A stretch of 64,000 nucleotides of DNA from Nitrospirales bacterium (GTDB lineage Bacteria > Nitrospirota > Nitrospiria > Nitrospirales > UBA8639), in assembly GCA_029261355.1 (NCBI GenBank), contig JAJDBM010000054.1:1-64000 (forward strand), read 5' to 3'. Under the pieces are notes generated by a model. That model was not told where the DNA came from. It was given only the letters and a program-made list of their open reading frames with translations, and searched no databases. Position 1 is the first letter of the stretch. Each line of letters begins with the position of its first letter. Below, piece by piece: positions 8,284-16,967 of the stretch. Both the position numbers and the translations under genes were made by a program.

Positions 8284-8862
8284 CTAAGGTATGGCCCTAT
8301 CAATGAGCGCTTTTGCTGCTCGTTTGGCAATTTGGGCAGTTTTGGGATTCTGTGAGACTTGGGCCGTGACGGTTGCACCTTCTAATAGTAAGGCTAATTC
8401 CTCAGCTAATTTTTGTGGTTCCGATGCTCCCGCTTGTTGGCAAAGGTATTGGATGTAATCCTTTACCAATTTCTTATATTCCTTGCATATCTGGCGAATA
8501 GGTGTGTCATCATCTGAGTACTCACCAACGGCATTAATGAATAAGCAGCCGTAAAAATTATTCTGCTGAAACCATCGTTGAGCAACATCAAAGATTGCTA
8601 GGAGATTCGCTCTTGGTGTCTTTCCTCCACGTTCGACCTGCCGCATAAATTCATTTCGAGCCAATCCATCATAATGTCGTAGAGTCGCGAGGACCAACTC
8701 ATCTTTTGACCGGAAATGCGCGTACAGTGTCTTTTTGGTGACGCCGGATTGTTCTGCGATGGAATCCACTCCGGTGGCATGAATCCCATTCTTGTCAAAT
8801 AACTCAAGTGCCGTTTTGATTAAGAGCTCTCGTTTGGAAAGACTGCTGGTTTTCTGCTTCAT
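8284..8862 (-). CDS. TetR/AcrR-family transcriptional regulator
   Basis: A 192-residue protein with an N-terminal TetR helix-turn-helix (I-A-E-Q-S-G-V-T-K-K-T-L-Y-A-H-F at about 35-50) and a helical ligand domain containing N-N-F-Y-G-C-L-F-I-N-A, which resembles regulators with a TetR_C C-terminal domain. It is convergent with xth and divergent, across a 233-bp gap, from the YHS gene at 9096, which it may control. Ligand unknown. No obvious palindrome marks its operator. Confidence 0.85.
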   Translation of the reverse strand: MKQKTSSLSKRELLIKTALELFDKNGIHATGVDSIAEQSGVTKKTLYAHFRSKDELVLATLRHYDGLARNEFMRQVERGGKTPRANLLAIFDVAQRWFQQNNFYGCLFINAVGEYSDDDTPIRQICKEYKKLVKDYIQYLCQQAGASEPQKLAEELALLLEGATVTAQVSQNPKTAQIAKRAAKALIDRAIP

Positions 8863-9095
8863 ATCGCTCTACTGCCTTGTCTACGAAGAATATGCATAAA
8901 TATTTTGTTGCATCCTTATAGGAACAGTCATAAGTGTAGGCATAAGTTGCCACAAACACAACAAAGTCATTGAATTTTCTTTGTGAAAATAATCAGAATC
9001 AATCTGTAACAAATACGATTCTTAGTTGACTAGGCGTTATGAAGTATACAGTTCGGTATACATAAAAATTAACTTTCTCTAAAAGGAGGTTCACC

Positions 9096-9557
9096 ATGAA
9101 GGTGACAAGCAAATCAATTCTTTCAGCATGTATTCTTCTTATTGCAGTTATGGCCACCCCGGTCTTCGGACAGGATGTGAGCAAAAGTACACCAGGACTC
9201 AGTGGCTATGATCCAGTGGCCTATTTTACTGATGGCAAGCCGATGAAGGGTAGTGGATACCATGTCGCCGAGTTCGATGGTGTGACGTATGCCTTTTCCA
9301 GCAAAGAGCACAAAGAGATGTTCTCTGCGAGCCCTGAGAAGTATCTGCCTATGTACGGTGGGTATTGTGCCTATGGGGTAGCCGTTGGAAAGAAATTTGT
9401 TACCGATCCAGAAGTCTGGAAAGTCGTTGATGGGAAGCTCTACTTAAACTTGGATGATGGCATTCAAGGTAAGTGGAACAAGGATATTCCAGGATACATT
9501 AAAACAGCTGACGAGAATTGGTCAGAAATCAAAGGTAAGTCGCCAGCGGCCTTATAA
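9096..9557 (+). CDS. Secreted YHS-domain protein, copy 1
   Basis: A 153-residue protein with a signal peptide ending V-F-G-Q, followed by one YHS-type domain: G-Y-D-P-V-A-Y-F-T-D-G-K near residue 38, G-V-T-Y-A-F-S-S near 62 and G-G-Y-C-A-Y-G-V-A near 88. YHS domains are small metal- or heme-associated modules; secreted versions are common near periplasmic redox genes. A strong AAAAGGAGG site precedes the ATG and a good terminator follows. It is paralogous to the protein at 10363-10821, sharing the order of all these motifs, and was probably produced by local duplication. Confidence 0.88.
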   Translation: MKVTSKSILSACILLIAVMATPVFGQDVSKSTPGLSGYDPVAYFTDGKPMKGSGYHVAEFDGVTYAFSSKEHKEMFSASPEKYLPMYGGYCAYGVAVGKKFVTDPEVWKVVDGKLYLNLDDGIQGKWNKDIPGYIKTADENWSEIKGKSPAAL

Positions 9558-9569
9558 GAGAAGCCTGGA

Positions 9570-9600
9570 AAGCCCGTGGACATCTGTTCACGGGCTTTTT
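9570..9600 (+). terminator. Rho-independent terminator after the first YHS gene
   Basis: AAGCCCGTG (9570-9578) pairs with CACGGGCTT (9589-9597) around a 10-base loop and is followed by a T-run. It lies 12 bp after the stop at 9557. Confidence 0.9.
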
Positions 9601-9892
9601 CATCGACAAACATATTCAGCAGAAAGGGGACGACTACTTGTAGGCAAGAAGTCTACCTGGCCCTTCAAGTAAGACTTCTTGTCTGGTGTTTTCGTGAATG
9701 TATTCCCACGCTCAATGATGACAGACATCTTTGTTGCGAATAATCTTCAGGTTTCATCGCCTTTTCCTCATCAGTGAGCACTTTGCTTCATGAAACGATT
9801 TTCTTTTTTCTTAGACTATGTATTTAGTAAGAACGTGTCACCCTGGAAATGCTTCAGATTGCTGACGTTCGGAAGGAAAAGGCGAAGATATC
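9601..9892. other. Intergenic stretch after the terminator, no gene seen
   Basis: Between the terminator and the zinc-ribbon gene I find no ORF with a plausible start and no clear repeat. An AAGGAAAAGG ribosome binding site for the next gene lies at its right edge. Confidence 0.5.
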
Positions 9893-10072
9893 ATGACAAC
9901 ATGTACTCTGTGCGGACAAACAGTTGATTCGGTTTCTCATGTCGCTGAGGATGCCACCCTCAAGCTCATTCAAAAAATGTATCCCAAGTGGGTGAGTCGT
10001 GATGGGGGTTGCCCCAAATGTTTGGACTACTATCAGAATCTCGACAAGAGAGTGAATCTTCTCTCGGATTAA
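9893..10072 (+). CDS. Small zinc-ribbon protein of 59 residues
   Basis: This short gene begins M-T-T-C-T-L-C-G-Q-T and contains a second Cys pair in G-G-C-P-K-C-L-D-Y-Y, i.e. C-x2-C ... C-x2-C separated by about 35 residues, a classic zinc-ribbon layout. An AAGGAAAAGG ribosome binding site sits 9-18 bp upstream. Between the Cys pairs is an amphipathic helix (L-K-L-I-Q-K-M-Y-P-K-W-V). It lies between two paralogous YHS genes on the same strand, so a role in metal handling or redox regulation is possible, but function is unknown. Confidence 0.7.
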   Translation: MTTCTLCGQTVDSVSHVAEDATLKLIQKMYPKWVSRDGGCPKCLDYYQNLDKRVNLLSD

Positions 10073-10362
10073 TAGATGGGAGGAAGAAACGCTGGGATAG
10101 GCTTGTTGTAGGGATAGGCTTAGCTTGGCATGCTTAGGTATGAATGTGTGTCTTGCCGACTGACATTGCACCAAATCAGAATTTAAATAATCCCCAGTTT
10201 TTAATTCTCTTTTTGTAACAAAGCCAAGACTGATCGTACTGTACCATTAAATATGCATGCTATTGGAATTTTGATTAACCAAAAAAACACGAACATTGCG
10301 AATTCATCTAATTATCCTCTGCTTGACTCTTTAATCTGCGAATTTCAACAGAAGGCTTGTTC

Positions 10363-10821
10363 ATGCCCTCACCACGATTATTGCTGATGTTTATGACTCT
10401 CTTGTTCTTCACCGTCACGACAACATCATTTGCCATAGATGAACCTCATAGAGGAACAGGTATAGGTAACTATGACCCTGTTGCCTATTTTACTGATGGG
10501 AAGGCAGTCGTTGGCAATGACCATCATGTGGCGATGTTCAGGGGAGTGACCTACTATTTTATCTCAAAAAATAATCAGGAAATCTTTGCTGCTGACTCTG
10601 AAAAGTATGTGCCGGCGTATGATGGGTACTGTGCTTATGCTGTTGCCTTCGGTCAAAAAGTTGAGGCTAATCCTCAAGTCTGGAAGATAGTCAGGGGGAC
10701 GTTGTACCTCAACGTGAACGCAGATGTTCAGCAGACTTGGGAAAAAGATATTTCAGGAAACATCATGAGAGCTGATGAACAGTGGGAACAGATTCAGGAT
10801 ATTGCTCCTGGTGACCTGTAA
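10363..10821 (+). CDS. Secreted YHS-domain protein, copy 2
   Basis: A 152-residue paralogue of the protein at 9096-9557. It has its own signal peptide (ending S-F-A), then N-Y-D-P-V-A-Y-F-T-D-G-K, G-V-T-Y-Y-F-I-S and D-G-Y-C-A-Y-A-V-A in the same positions, and a W-E-K-D-I-S-G C-terminal part. The ATG at 10363, after AGAAGG, is preferred over the TTG at 10357. It precedes the di-heme cytochrome gene at 11074, which suggests the YHS proteins work in periplasmic redox or heme chemistry. Confidence 0.85.
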   Translation: MPSPRLLLMFMTLLFFTVTTTSFAIDEPHRGTGIGNYDPVAYFTDGKAVVGNDHHVAMFRGVTYYFISKNNQEIFAADSEKYVPAYDGYCAYAVAFGQKVEANPQVWKIVRGTLYLNVNADVQQTWEKDISGNIMRADEQWEQIQDIAPGDL

Positions 10822-10908
10822 ACAGAATCGCTGGATTCTCTACGAACGCGATCGCGGCCATTCGGTTTACAAGATAATTTTTTTTCATAGGAACGCTGGA
10901 AGACGAAG

Positions 10909-11016
10909 ATGCCCAGCCACATGCTCTGCCTGATTTTTGGAGTTGTATTTGTCTTAGTGGGCATACTGGGATTTGTTCAAACCCGATGGTTTTGCTCAAA
11001 GGCTTTTTTGTCGTGA
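10909..11016 (+). CDS. Short membrane peptide, perhaps a remnant of a larger gene
   Basis: A 35-codon frame starting M-P-S-H-M-L-C-L-I-F-G-V-V-F and continuing V-L-V-G-I-L-G-F-V, a single hydrophobic helix. It resembles the first transmembrane helix of small multi-pass membrane proteins (DUF4383-like) that often carry F-G-x-V-F-L-x-V-G-x-L-G-F. The rest of such a protein is missing, so this is either a genuine single-helix peptide or the stub of a decayed gene. A GGAACG and a purine-rich GAAGACGAAG precede it. Confidence 0.35.
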   Translation: MPSHMLCLIFGVVFVLVGILGFVQTRWFCSKAFLS

Positions 11017-11073
11017 ATAACCAACAAAATGATCTGAGTGAATATCACAAGGAATAGAAAAAGGAGGGATCAC

Positions 11074-12492
11074 ATGCATCAATCGGAAGTATGCTCTCGG
11101 TCTCTATCAACGTTTTGCAAACTAGCTGGAGGACTCATTTTTAGTGTGAGCGTATTTGCCGGTCCCTCCCTCGCAGCAAAATATGACGAATCCGATCAGT
11201 TCATTAATGACAATCATCCATCTGAATTTGGGCCACCTTTATTCTCGGGGAAAGGAAGTGGTCGCTTCGGTAAGTTCCGGCGCCAGCATCGACGGGATCG
11301 ACTTGATACCAAGGATACTGTGCAGACGCTCACCGAAGGAAGGAATACATTTCGTTTTGACACAATGGGGAATGAGTCTTTTTGGGGCGAGACGTTACGT
11401 CTTCAGGAGAGCCTTTCCCAATTGAGTCCTCGTGCGGCGCTGGAGCTTGGGCTTCAGGTCGATGCTTCCGCCCTTCCGCGTCGAGTGATTCGCGCCATTC
11501 GAAGAAACCGAGTCAACTTCGATGATCCGGGTGTTACCAAAATGTTGCTTAAAAGAAATGCGGTCGTAGGCGTTACCGGATTTTTTGATGATGCAGATCA
11601 GCTTACTTCAGTCGGTATCCAATGTGCTTTATGCCATTCGGTGGTTGACAATTCAATTGCTCCAGGAATTGGACGGCGGCTTGATGGTTGGGCGAATCGT
11701 GATATGAACGTCGGGGGAATCATTAGCTCTGCTCCAAATCTAAAGCCCTTCGCTGATCTTCTTCGTGTTTCGGAGGGTACCGTGCGAGCGGTGTTGCAAA
11801 GTTGGGGCCCTGGTCGATTTGACTCTGCGCTGTTATTTGATGGCATTGCCTTTCAGCCTGACGGCCGATCTGCGTCCGTCCTTATTCCTCCCGTATTCGG
11901 GCTGGCCGGAATTAATCTCCATACGTGGACTGGCTGGGGATCGGCTGCGCATTGGGCGGCGTTAGTCTCGACTCTTGAGCTCAATGGGAAGGGCACATTT
12001 TATGACCCACGACTGAATAATGCCGCGCAATTTCCCATAGCCGCAGAAAATGGATTTGGGGATGTTCGCAATGATCCTGATCTCGTGACAGAGAAACTGC
12101 CGGCACTGCATTTCTATATCCTCTCATTGAATGCCCCAAAACCATCCAGAGGAAGTTTTGATAGGCAAGCGGCACAACGGGGAAAAGAGGTGTTCAAGAA
12201 GCAAGGTGATTGCGCACGATGCCATGTTCCACCGTTGTTTACTGAGCCAGGCTGGAATTTACATACGCCTGAGGAAATCGGTATTGATGGCTTTGTGGCA
12301 AACCGTTCACCGGAACGGGCATACCGAACTGCGCCATTGAAAGGATTGTTTTCCCATGTTCAAGGCGGATTTTTTCATGATGCTCGATTCTCGACTCTCT
12401 TAGAGGTGGTGAATCACTATGAGGCCACGTTTAATTTGGGGTTGAGCGAGCAACAGAAGGGTGACCTGATTCAGTATCTACTATCACTCTGA
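11074..12492 (+). CDS. Secreted di-heme c-type cytochrome related to cytochrome c peroxidases
   Basis: A 472-residue protein with a signal sequence (cleavage near S-L-A-A) and two CXXCH heme-attachment motifs: C-A-L-C-H at 184-188 and C-A-R-C-H at 380-384. The C-terminal part (R-G-K-E-V-F-K-K-Q-G-D, G-G-F-F-H-D-A-R-F and H-Y-E-x-x-F near the end) matches the second half of di-heme peroxidases of the MauG/CcpA type. The N-terminal ~160 residues are extra and very Arg-rich. The ATG at 11074 follows AAAGGAGGG. Peroxidase activity is not certain because the usual first-domain motif spacing is altered; a specialised periplasmic oxidoreductase is equally possible. Confidence 0.82.
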   Translation: MHQSEVCSRSLSTFCKLAGGLIFSVSVFAGPSLAAKYDESDQFINDNHPSEFGPPLFSGKGSGRFGKFRRQHRRDRLDTKDTVQTLTEGRNTFRFDTMGNESFWGETLRLQESLSQLSPRAALELGLQVDASALPRRVIRAIRRNRVNFDDPGVTKMLLKRNAVVGVTGFFDDADQLTSVGIQCALCHSVVDNSIAPGIGRRLDGWANRDMNVGGIISSAPNLKPFADLLRVSEGTVRAVLQSWGPGRFDSALLFDGIAFQPDGRSASVLIPPVFGLAGINLHTWTGWGSAAHWAALVSTLELNGKGTFYDPRLNNAAQFPIAAENGFGDVRNDPDLVTEKLPALHFYILSLNAPKPSRGSFDRQAAQRGKEVFKKQGDCARCHVPPLFTEPGWNLHTPEEIGIDGFVANRSPERAYRTAPLKGLFSHVQGGFFHDARFSTLLEVVNHYEATFNLGLSEQQKGDLIQYLLSL

Positions 12493-12523
12493 CTTGGGGC
12501 GTGTTGTTGAAGTATCGAATCAT

Positions 12524-12554
12524 GGGGTATGCATCAATGGTGCATACCCCTTTT
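12524..12554 (+). terminator. Rho-independent terminator after the di-heme cytochrome gene
   Basis: GGGGTATGCA (12524-12533) pairs with TGCATACCCC (12541-12550) around a 7-base loop, followed by TTTT. It lies 32 bp after the stop codon. Confidence 0.88.
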
Positions 12555-12761
12555 AGTGTAAAGGGAAAGACGTTTTCTGTAGAACTACCAATGTGATCGA
12601 GATAAAAGAACGAGCTGGGGTTAGGTGAAATTACCAGATGACGGAAATTCCTCATTCAGGCATGAATGTCGTAACCGGAGTCAGAATTGTTGTGTGGTGG
12701 CCAGGTCTATTGAAAGGAAGTATGGCGAATTTTTGAGGTTCGAGTGTGGTAGGGGAAATTC

Positions 12762-13034
12762 TTAAAATAAACGATCACGAAAGAAAAATCGCTCCCACGG
12801 ATAAACTTTTCGGACCAGGGGACTGTTCGCATCAAGTCGACTGCGTTTCCCTCGACGAGTTTCAACTTCTATCGTATTGTCATCGAAGACCTGGACTACC
12901 TTCCAAAATTTGTCGATGATGTACGAATACGTATCCCCATGTTTCGCCGGTTGAAGATCTTTGGCGCGTGGGCTTGGTCGAACGGATGTTTTCGATTTTC
13001 GAAAAATCACGAATTCACCAACTTTGATCTTCAT
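12762..13034 (-). CDS. Conserved hypothetical basic protein (90 residues)
   Basis: A small, strongly basic protein with alternating hydrophobic residues: K-V-G-E-F-V-I-F-R-K-S, then S-P-R-A-K-D-L-Q-P-A near residue 21, D-K-F-W-K-V-V near 42 and a T-R-R-G-K near 60. I recall similar proteins with the P-S-P-R-A-K-x-x-x-P-A-x-x-G-D-T-Y-x-Y core as uncharacterised. The beta-rich pattern and basic charge would suit an SH3-like or KOW-like nucleic-acid binding fold, but this is inference. It stands alone, convergent with the cytochrome gene. Confidence 0.68.
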   Translation of the reverse strand: MKIKVGEFVIFRKSKTSVRPSPRAKDLQPAKHGDTYSYIIDKFWKVVQVFDDNTIEVETRRGKRSRLDANSPLVRKVYPWERFFFRDRLF

Positions 13035-13263
13035 ACGATGTCTCCCTCTATCTTGCCCGTTTCTTCAAAATTTGACACGTCGTATTTTTTCCTTTGATGC
13101 CATCTTCTTTGTGATGGTATCTCTTTAGTCTTGTGATATCAACCTTTTGCGTTATTGGTATAGAGTTTTCTCTCGTTACCGCGAATCGTGTAACATAAAA
13201 TTTTCGGTGTATTTGGTCTCAAAGTTAAGCGAACGTTCGATCTCAGTTTCTCTTTTCTCTATT

Positions 13264-14415
13264 ATGAGTTCTCGCAACCTTCCAACTGAAACAGACGTGG
13301 TCATTGTAGGGGCAGGTCCAGCTGGCCTAGCCGTTGCTAGCTGCCTGCAGCATCGTGGAATTTCTCATGTGCTTCTGGAGAAGTCCCACGCGACGGTACC
13401 AGCTTGGAGAAGTCACTATGATCGGTTGCACCTGCATACCAATCGGTCATTCTCCGGACTCCCTGGTTTTCCCATGTCTCGTCAACTTCCAAAGTACCCA
13501 AGCCGAAAGCAGGTCGTTCATTACTTGGAGGAGTATGCAGCGTGGGCGCAGCTATCCCCATTTTTCAATGTGACGGTCGAACGTATCAATCATGAAGAGG
13601 GAGGATGGTCTACATGTACCAATGTCGGGCGGATCACCAGTCGAGCTGTGGTCGTGGCCACAGGATACTATGGCGAACCCGTTTTTCCGCATTGGCCAGG
13701 TCTGGAAGGATTTTCTGGGACCGTTCTTCATAGTAGCGCCTATCGAAACGGTGACCCTTTTGCCACGCAAGGTGTTTTGGTCGTGGGGTTTGGGAACTCG
13801 GGAGGGGAGATTGCTCTCGACCTTCTGGAGCATGGGGCTCAACCGACGATTTCCGTTCGGGGTCCTGTCAATATCATTCCACGGGATGTTTTGGGGATTC
13901 CCATTCTGGCTATTGCGATCGTACTGTCGAAGCTACCGCCAGGGTTAGCCGATGCTCTCAGTTGGCCATTACTGAAGATGTATTACCCGTCGTATCAGAG
14001 TTTAGGACTGGAGAAGGCAGTCTGCGGACCATTTAAGCAAATTGCGAGGAATCAGAAAATCCCGATCTTGGATATTGGAACGATTCGTAAGATTCGTCGA
14101 GGAGAGATTTAGGTGGTGAGAGCCATCCACGAGATCAAAGGACATACGATCGTGTTTGCCGATGGCGTGGAAAAGGATTTTCAGGCAATTGTCTTGGCCA
14201 CTGGATTTCAGCCAGGATCGATGTCGTTCCTGCCTGTTGAATTTGGCATCATGAACGGACCTAGGGTTGGCGTGGAGACTGGTCTGCTAGGATTGTTTTT
14301 GTGTGGTTTCAATGTCTCAGCAACAGGGATGCTCAGAGAAATAGGAATCGAAGCGACACACATCGCTGATCACATGGCTCGACAGAGCTCGAGCCATGTA
14401 TCGAGCTCAACTTAG
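13264..14415 (+). pseudogene. FAD/NAD(P)-dependent monooxygenase broken by an in-frame amber codon
   Basis: Two reading frames in the same phase are separated only by TAG at 14110-14112. The upstream part (282 codons from the ATG at 13264) has the FAD Rossmann motif V-V-I-V-G-A-G-P-A-G-L-A, the active-site-like H-Y-D-R-L-H-L-H-T segment and a second dinucleotide motif V-V-G-F-G-N-S-G-G-E-I. The downstream part holds the conserved end motif I-V-L-A-T-G-F-Q-P. Together they make one flavin-containing monooxygenase of the CzcO/YdhS-like type, of normal length (~383 codons). No base is inserted or lost, so one substitution (for example CAG to TAG) explains the break. The start lacks a good ribosome binding site. 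Confidence 0.85.
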
Positions 14416-14487
14416 AATGTTTTGACGACGGGATTGTTCGATCTTCATAGAGAGAAGAAATGGGAGAGTCGGTTATATATCATACCG

Positions 14488-14832
14488 TCATCCGATCAAT
14501 TTGGACTTATTGAGATAATCGCCAAGTGTTCCTCTGCTGTGTTCATCATCATGGCAGTATACGCACAGGTTTTCCCAGTTCGTCCCATTGGACGGATTGT
14601 GATGGTGATTGCCATCCTTATGATGCACGGTCAGTAGATGTCTATTCGTGTCGTCAAACTCTCTTGCGCATTTTGCACAGATCAGTCCATGAATCTTCAG
14701 CGATTGTTCGCGATAGTTGCACGAATCAGTCTTCGTTTTCCGTAGTTCTTGTACGACCTCTTCAACGGATTTTCCTGATTCGACTTTTTGCAGACGTCGA
14801 AGTTTATTTCTACCTCTGTATTGGCCTGCCAT
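14488..14832 (-). CDS. yajD: YajD-type HNH nuclease family protein
   Basis: A 114-residue protein of the size of E. coli YajD. The C-terminal half has a zinc/HNH core: I-C-A-K-C with a partner C-V-Y-C-H, the H-H-K-D-G-N-H-H-H-N-P catalytic-like segment and N-W-E-N-L. HNH folds cut DNA with a single metal; YajD's substrate is not established. The start at 14832 (M-A-G-Q-Y-R-G-R-N) follows GGAG and matches the family; the longer reading from 14967 is not supported. Convergent with the broken monooxygenase. Confidence 0.82.
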   Translation of the reverse strand: MAGQYRGRNKLRRLQKVESGKSVEEVVQELRKTKTDSCNYREQSLKIHGLICAKCAREFDDTNRHLLTVHHKDGNHHHNPSNGTNWENLCVYCHDDEHSRGTLGDYLNKSKLIG

Positions 14833-14975
14833 TGTTCGTGATCTCCAGAAGGAATGTGTCCGACTGTACACCTTAGAGCAGAACGTTCCGATGAACTGAG
14901 GGGGAAGTTCAACAACGTCCGTCCAGCACGGCCAAATAGCGAGAACGCTGTTGGCGACTTTTATCAACTTTCCGA

Positions 14976-15410
14976 TTATTTCAATGCCTCAAGAGTGGTG
15001 CGCATTTCCTGCACTTCTGTCTTAAGTAATGTCAGGTGCTCGTCACGTTGAGGTTGGTCATCCTTGAACTTCCATATCCGCTTAAAGATGGTCCACAGTT
15101 CTTTATTGTGGGTCACGGCCAAGTCGTACGTGGATGTCTCTCGTTTGGCCTTGGCGACACAGCATAATGTTTCATCAAAGGCATGAAGTTGATTGTGCAA
15201 ATCATCAAAGGCTGGGTCGTTCCCTTTTCCGCCTTTCGCTGCATCTGCACTCGCTTCCATCATGGTGGTGAGATTGAGGAGCGTTTCAACGCCGGTGGTT
15301 CCCTTCGCTTGCGCTGCATATTCATCCGCACGAGGATAGAACAGATAACTGCATCCGCTGAGCCCTGCGAGCATGACGGCTGTTGCGAACATGGCGACAA
15401 TCTTTTTCAT
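14976..15410 (-). CDS. Small helical lipoprotein of unknown function
   Basis: A 144-residue protein with a short signal sequence ending in the lipobox L-S-G-C near residue 20, so it should be anchored to the outer or inner membrane. The mature part is mostly helical (A-D-E-Y-A-A-Q-A-K, E-T-L-L-N-L-T-T-M-M-E-A-S, a C-C pair in T-L-C-C-V). A GAGGG sits upstream of the ATG at 15410. No family is recognised. Divergent from the tpm region. Confidence 0.72.
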   Translation of the reverse strand: MKKIVAMFATAVMLAGLSGCSYLFYPRADEYAAQAKGTTGVETLLNLTTMMEASADAAKGGKGNDPAFDDLHNQLHAFDETLCCVAKAKRETSTYDLAVTHNKELWTIFKRIWKFKDDQPQRDEHLTLLKTEVQEMRTTLEALK

Positions 15411-15875
15411 AAATCCCTCCATTGAAAATATGTATGAGTTCCGTAGCGACTGGTTTTTCCTTGTTTCTCCATATTTCAATCGTAGCTGGGAATGCAGCGT
15501 TAGACAACCATCCTTGATAGGCCAATTAGGAGTCGAATCTGAATCGATATTTTTCCATTATATGATTTGAGTCAGGCGAAGTTTGGTCAATGTCTCACTT
15601 TGCTCTTTGTGTTATTTAGAATGATAATGTATCCGTCTCTATTTATGTCTTATTTTTAATAGGTTCTTGACATTTAAGACGAATCTGTAATGATTTTATT
15701 TTTTCTGAGGCGTACATGATTCTGCTTTAAAAAACTGCGGGGTAAGGTGAGGAAATTAAATATACGAACTCTTAATGAAAAGGTATTGCAATGAGGACCA
15801 ACTTTAATCCTTGCTTGTATGTAGGTGCGAGAGTCGGAATGAACGGTCATCAAAAATGGGGAAGGAAAGATTTCT
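15411..15875. other. 465-bp gap upstream of tpm containing one copy of a dispersed 34-bp repeat
   Basis: No gene with a plausible start is visible. The segment 15661-15694 is one of two copies of a short repeat (28 of 34 bases identical to 57807-57840). It contains TTGACA and might supply a promoter for tpm. Confidence 0.5.
15661..15694 (+). repeat. Dispersed 34-bp repeat, copy A
   Basis: Begins AGGTTCTTGACATTTAAGAC and ends GAATCTGTAATGAT. It matches the copy at 57807-57840 at 28 of 34 positions with no gap. Both copies are in plus orientation, about 150-200 bp upstream of a plus-strand gene. Confidence 0.55.
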
Positions 15876-16514
15876 ATGAAAGCCGAATTTTGGCACGACA
15901 GATGGCAACACAATCAGATTGGCTTCCACAATAGTGAGGTTCACCCGTTGTTGCTTCGCTTTTGGTCCACGTTGGAATTATCGAAGGATGCTAGGGTCCT
16001 GGTCCCACTGGCGGGTAAATCGCTGGACGTATGCTGGCTGCTAGCACAGGGCCACGCTGTTACTGCCGTGGAATTAAACAAACTGGCGGTCGAAGCTTTT
16101 TTTACAGAGCAGCAATGGCCCGCAACTATTACCCATCGCGCCCAGCATATAGTTTTTCAACACGAAGCACTTGAATTTTTGGTTGGTGATTTGTTTGCTC
16201 TCGAGAACGAGAATCTCATGGATTTTGATGGTGTCTACGACCGTGCGGCATTGATTGCACTCCCACCAGAAATGCGTGCGGGCTATGTCAAAACGATAAG
16301 TGCATTATTGAAGCCTGGCGCAAAATATTTGTTGGTTAGCCTGGAATATCCTGCTGGCATGCTGAATGGACCTCCCTTTGCCATTGATGGCCAAGAAATT
16401 GCTCGACTGTTTCATGGAAATTTTTCTGTCCATTTTCATAGTAAACATCCCTCAGACGTGAAGGGACGTGCCTGCTTCGAAACCGTTTACACTTTGCAAC
16501 GTCTGGATGTGTAA
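15876..16514 (+). CDS. tpm: Thiopurine S-methyltransferase
   Basis: A 212-residue class I methyltransferase of the TPMT family. It has the family's N-terminal F-W-H-D-R-W-Q-x-N-Q-I-G-F-H, motif I V-L-V-P-L-A-G-K-S-L-D, and the Y-D-R-A-A-L-I-A-L-P segment. The enzyme transfers methyl groups to sulfur, selenium or tellurium compounds; in bacteria it is linked to tellurite/selenium tolerance, while the natural substrate is not settled. The start is well placed relative to the family. No operon partner. Confidence 0.93.
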   Translation: MKAEFWHDRWQHNQIGFHNSEVHPLLLRFWSTLELSKDARVLVPLAGKSLDVCWLLAQGHAVTAVELNKLAVEAFFTEQQWPATITHRAQHIVFQHEALEFLVGDLFALENENLMDFDGVYDRAALIALPPEMRAGYVKTISALLKPGAKYLLVSLEYPAGMLNGPPFAIDGQEIARLFHGNFSVHFHSKHPSDVKGRACFETVYTLQRLDV

Positions 16515-16621
16515 CGTGAATTCAAGAACATGATACCGTTCGATTCCCGTCCGTCACAAATTCGAGTGTAGGCGTTAAGGACTTCAACCCTGAGTGGCGG
16601 GTAGTTTTTTGACTCTTATCT

Positions 16622-16645
16622 AGAAAACCTAGCACGAGGTTTTCT
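16622..16645 (+). terminator. Terminator-like hairpin after tpm
   Basis: AGAAAACCT (16622-16630) pairs with AGGTTTTCT (16637-16645) around a 6-base loop. It is AT-rich and followed by TCCAATTTT, so the T-tract is imperfect; it could act in both directions. Confidence 0.5.
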
Positions 16646-16672
16646 TCCAATTTTAACACCCGTTGGATCTCT

Positions 16673-16912
16673 TTAAAGGTTTTTTATTGGGTCTCCCATG
16701 ACTGTACATACTTTATCGAAGGTTTGAGGGGCATACGGCAAGTTAGGGCTATTACCCTTCTTTATTTTGCTTCTCTTCATAGTAAAGAGTTGATTAATCG
16801 TTTTTGCTGCGCGAGCAACTATGGCTTCTGAGAAATTAGGATGAAGTCGTCCAGGTTCTCCTAGTTGATCTTGCCCTTCTCTCGTTCCTGCCGGCTTATG
16901 TCCCTTTGCCAT
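16673..16912 (-). CDS. Doubtful small ORF (79 residues)
   Basis: A basic frame starting M-A-K-G-H-K-P-A-G-T-R-E-G-Q, with a possible amphipathic helix (S-E-A-I-V-A-R-A-A-K-T-I). The ribosome binding site is weak and no family is recognised. It lies divergently from the tetR gene and convergent with tpm. Ordinary codon use keeps it possible, but it could be a chance ORF. Confidence 0.33.
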   Translation of the reverse strand: MAKGHKPAGTREGQDQLGEPGRLHPNFSEAIVARAAKTINQLFTMKRSKIKKGNSPNLPYAPQTFDKVCTVMGDPIKNL

Positions 16913-16967
16913 CGTGAGGTTTGTTAGGAGCTAGTCTTGTTAATAAATTATTAAACTTGCATATATA

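Noticed and set aside
16535-16565. TTCGATTCCCG resembling a tRNA T-loop, possible tRNA remnant
   Set aside because: The bases before the loop do not pair with those after it, and no anticodon or acceptor stem can be drawn.
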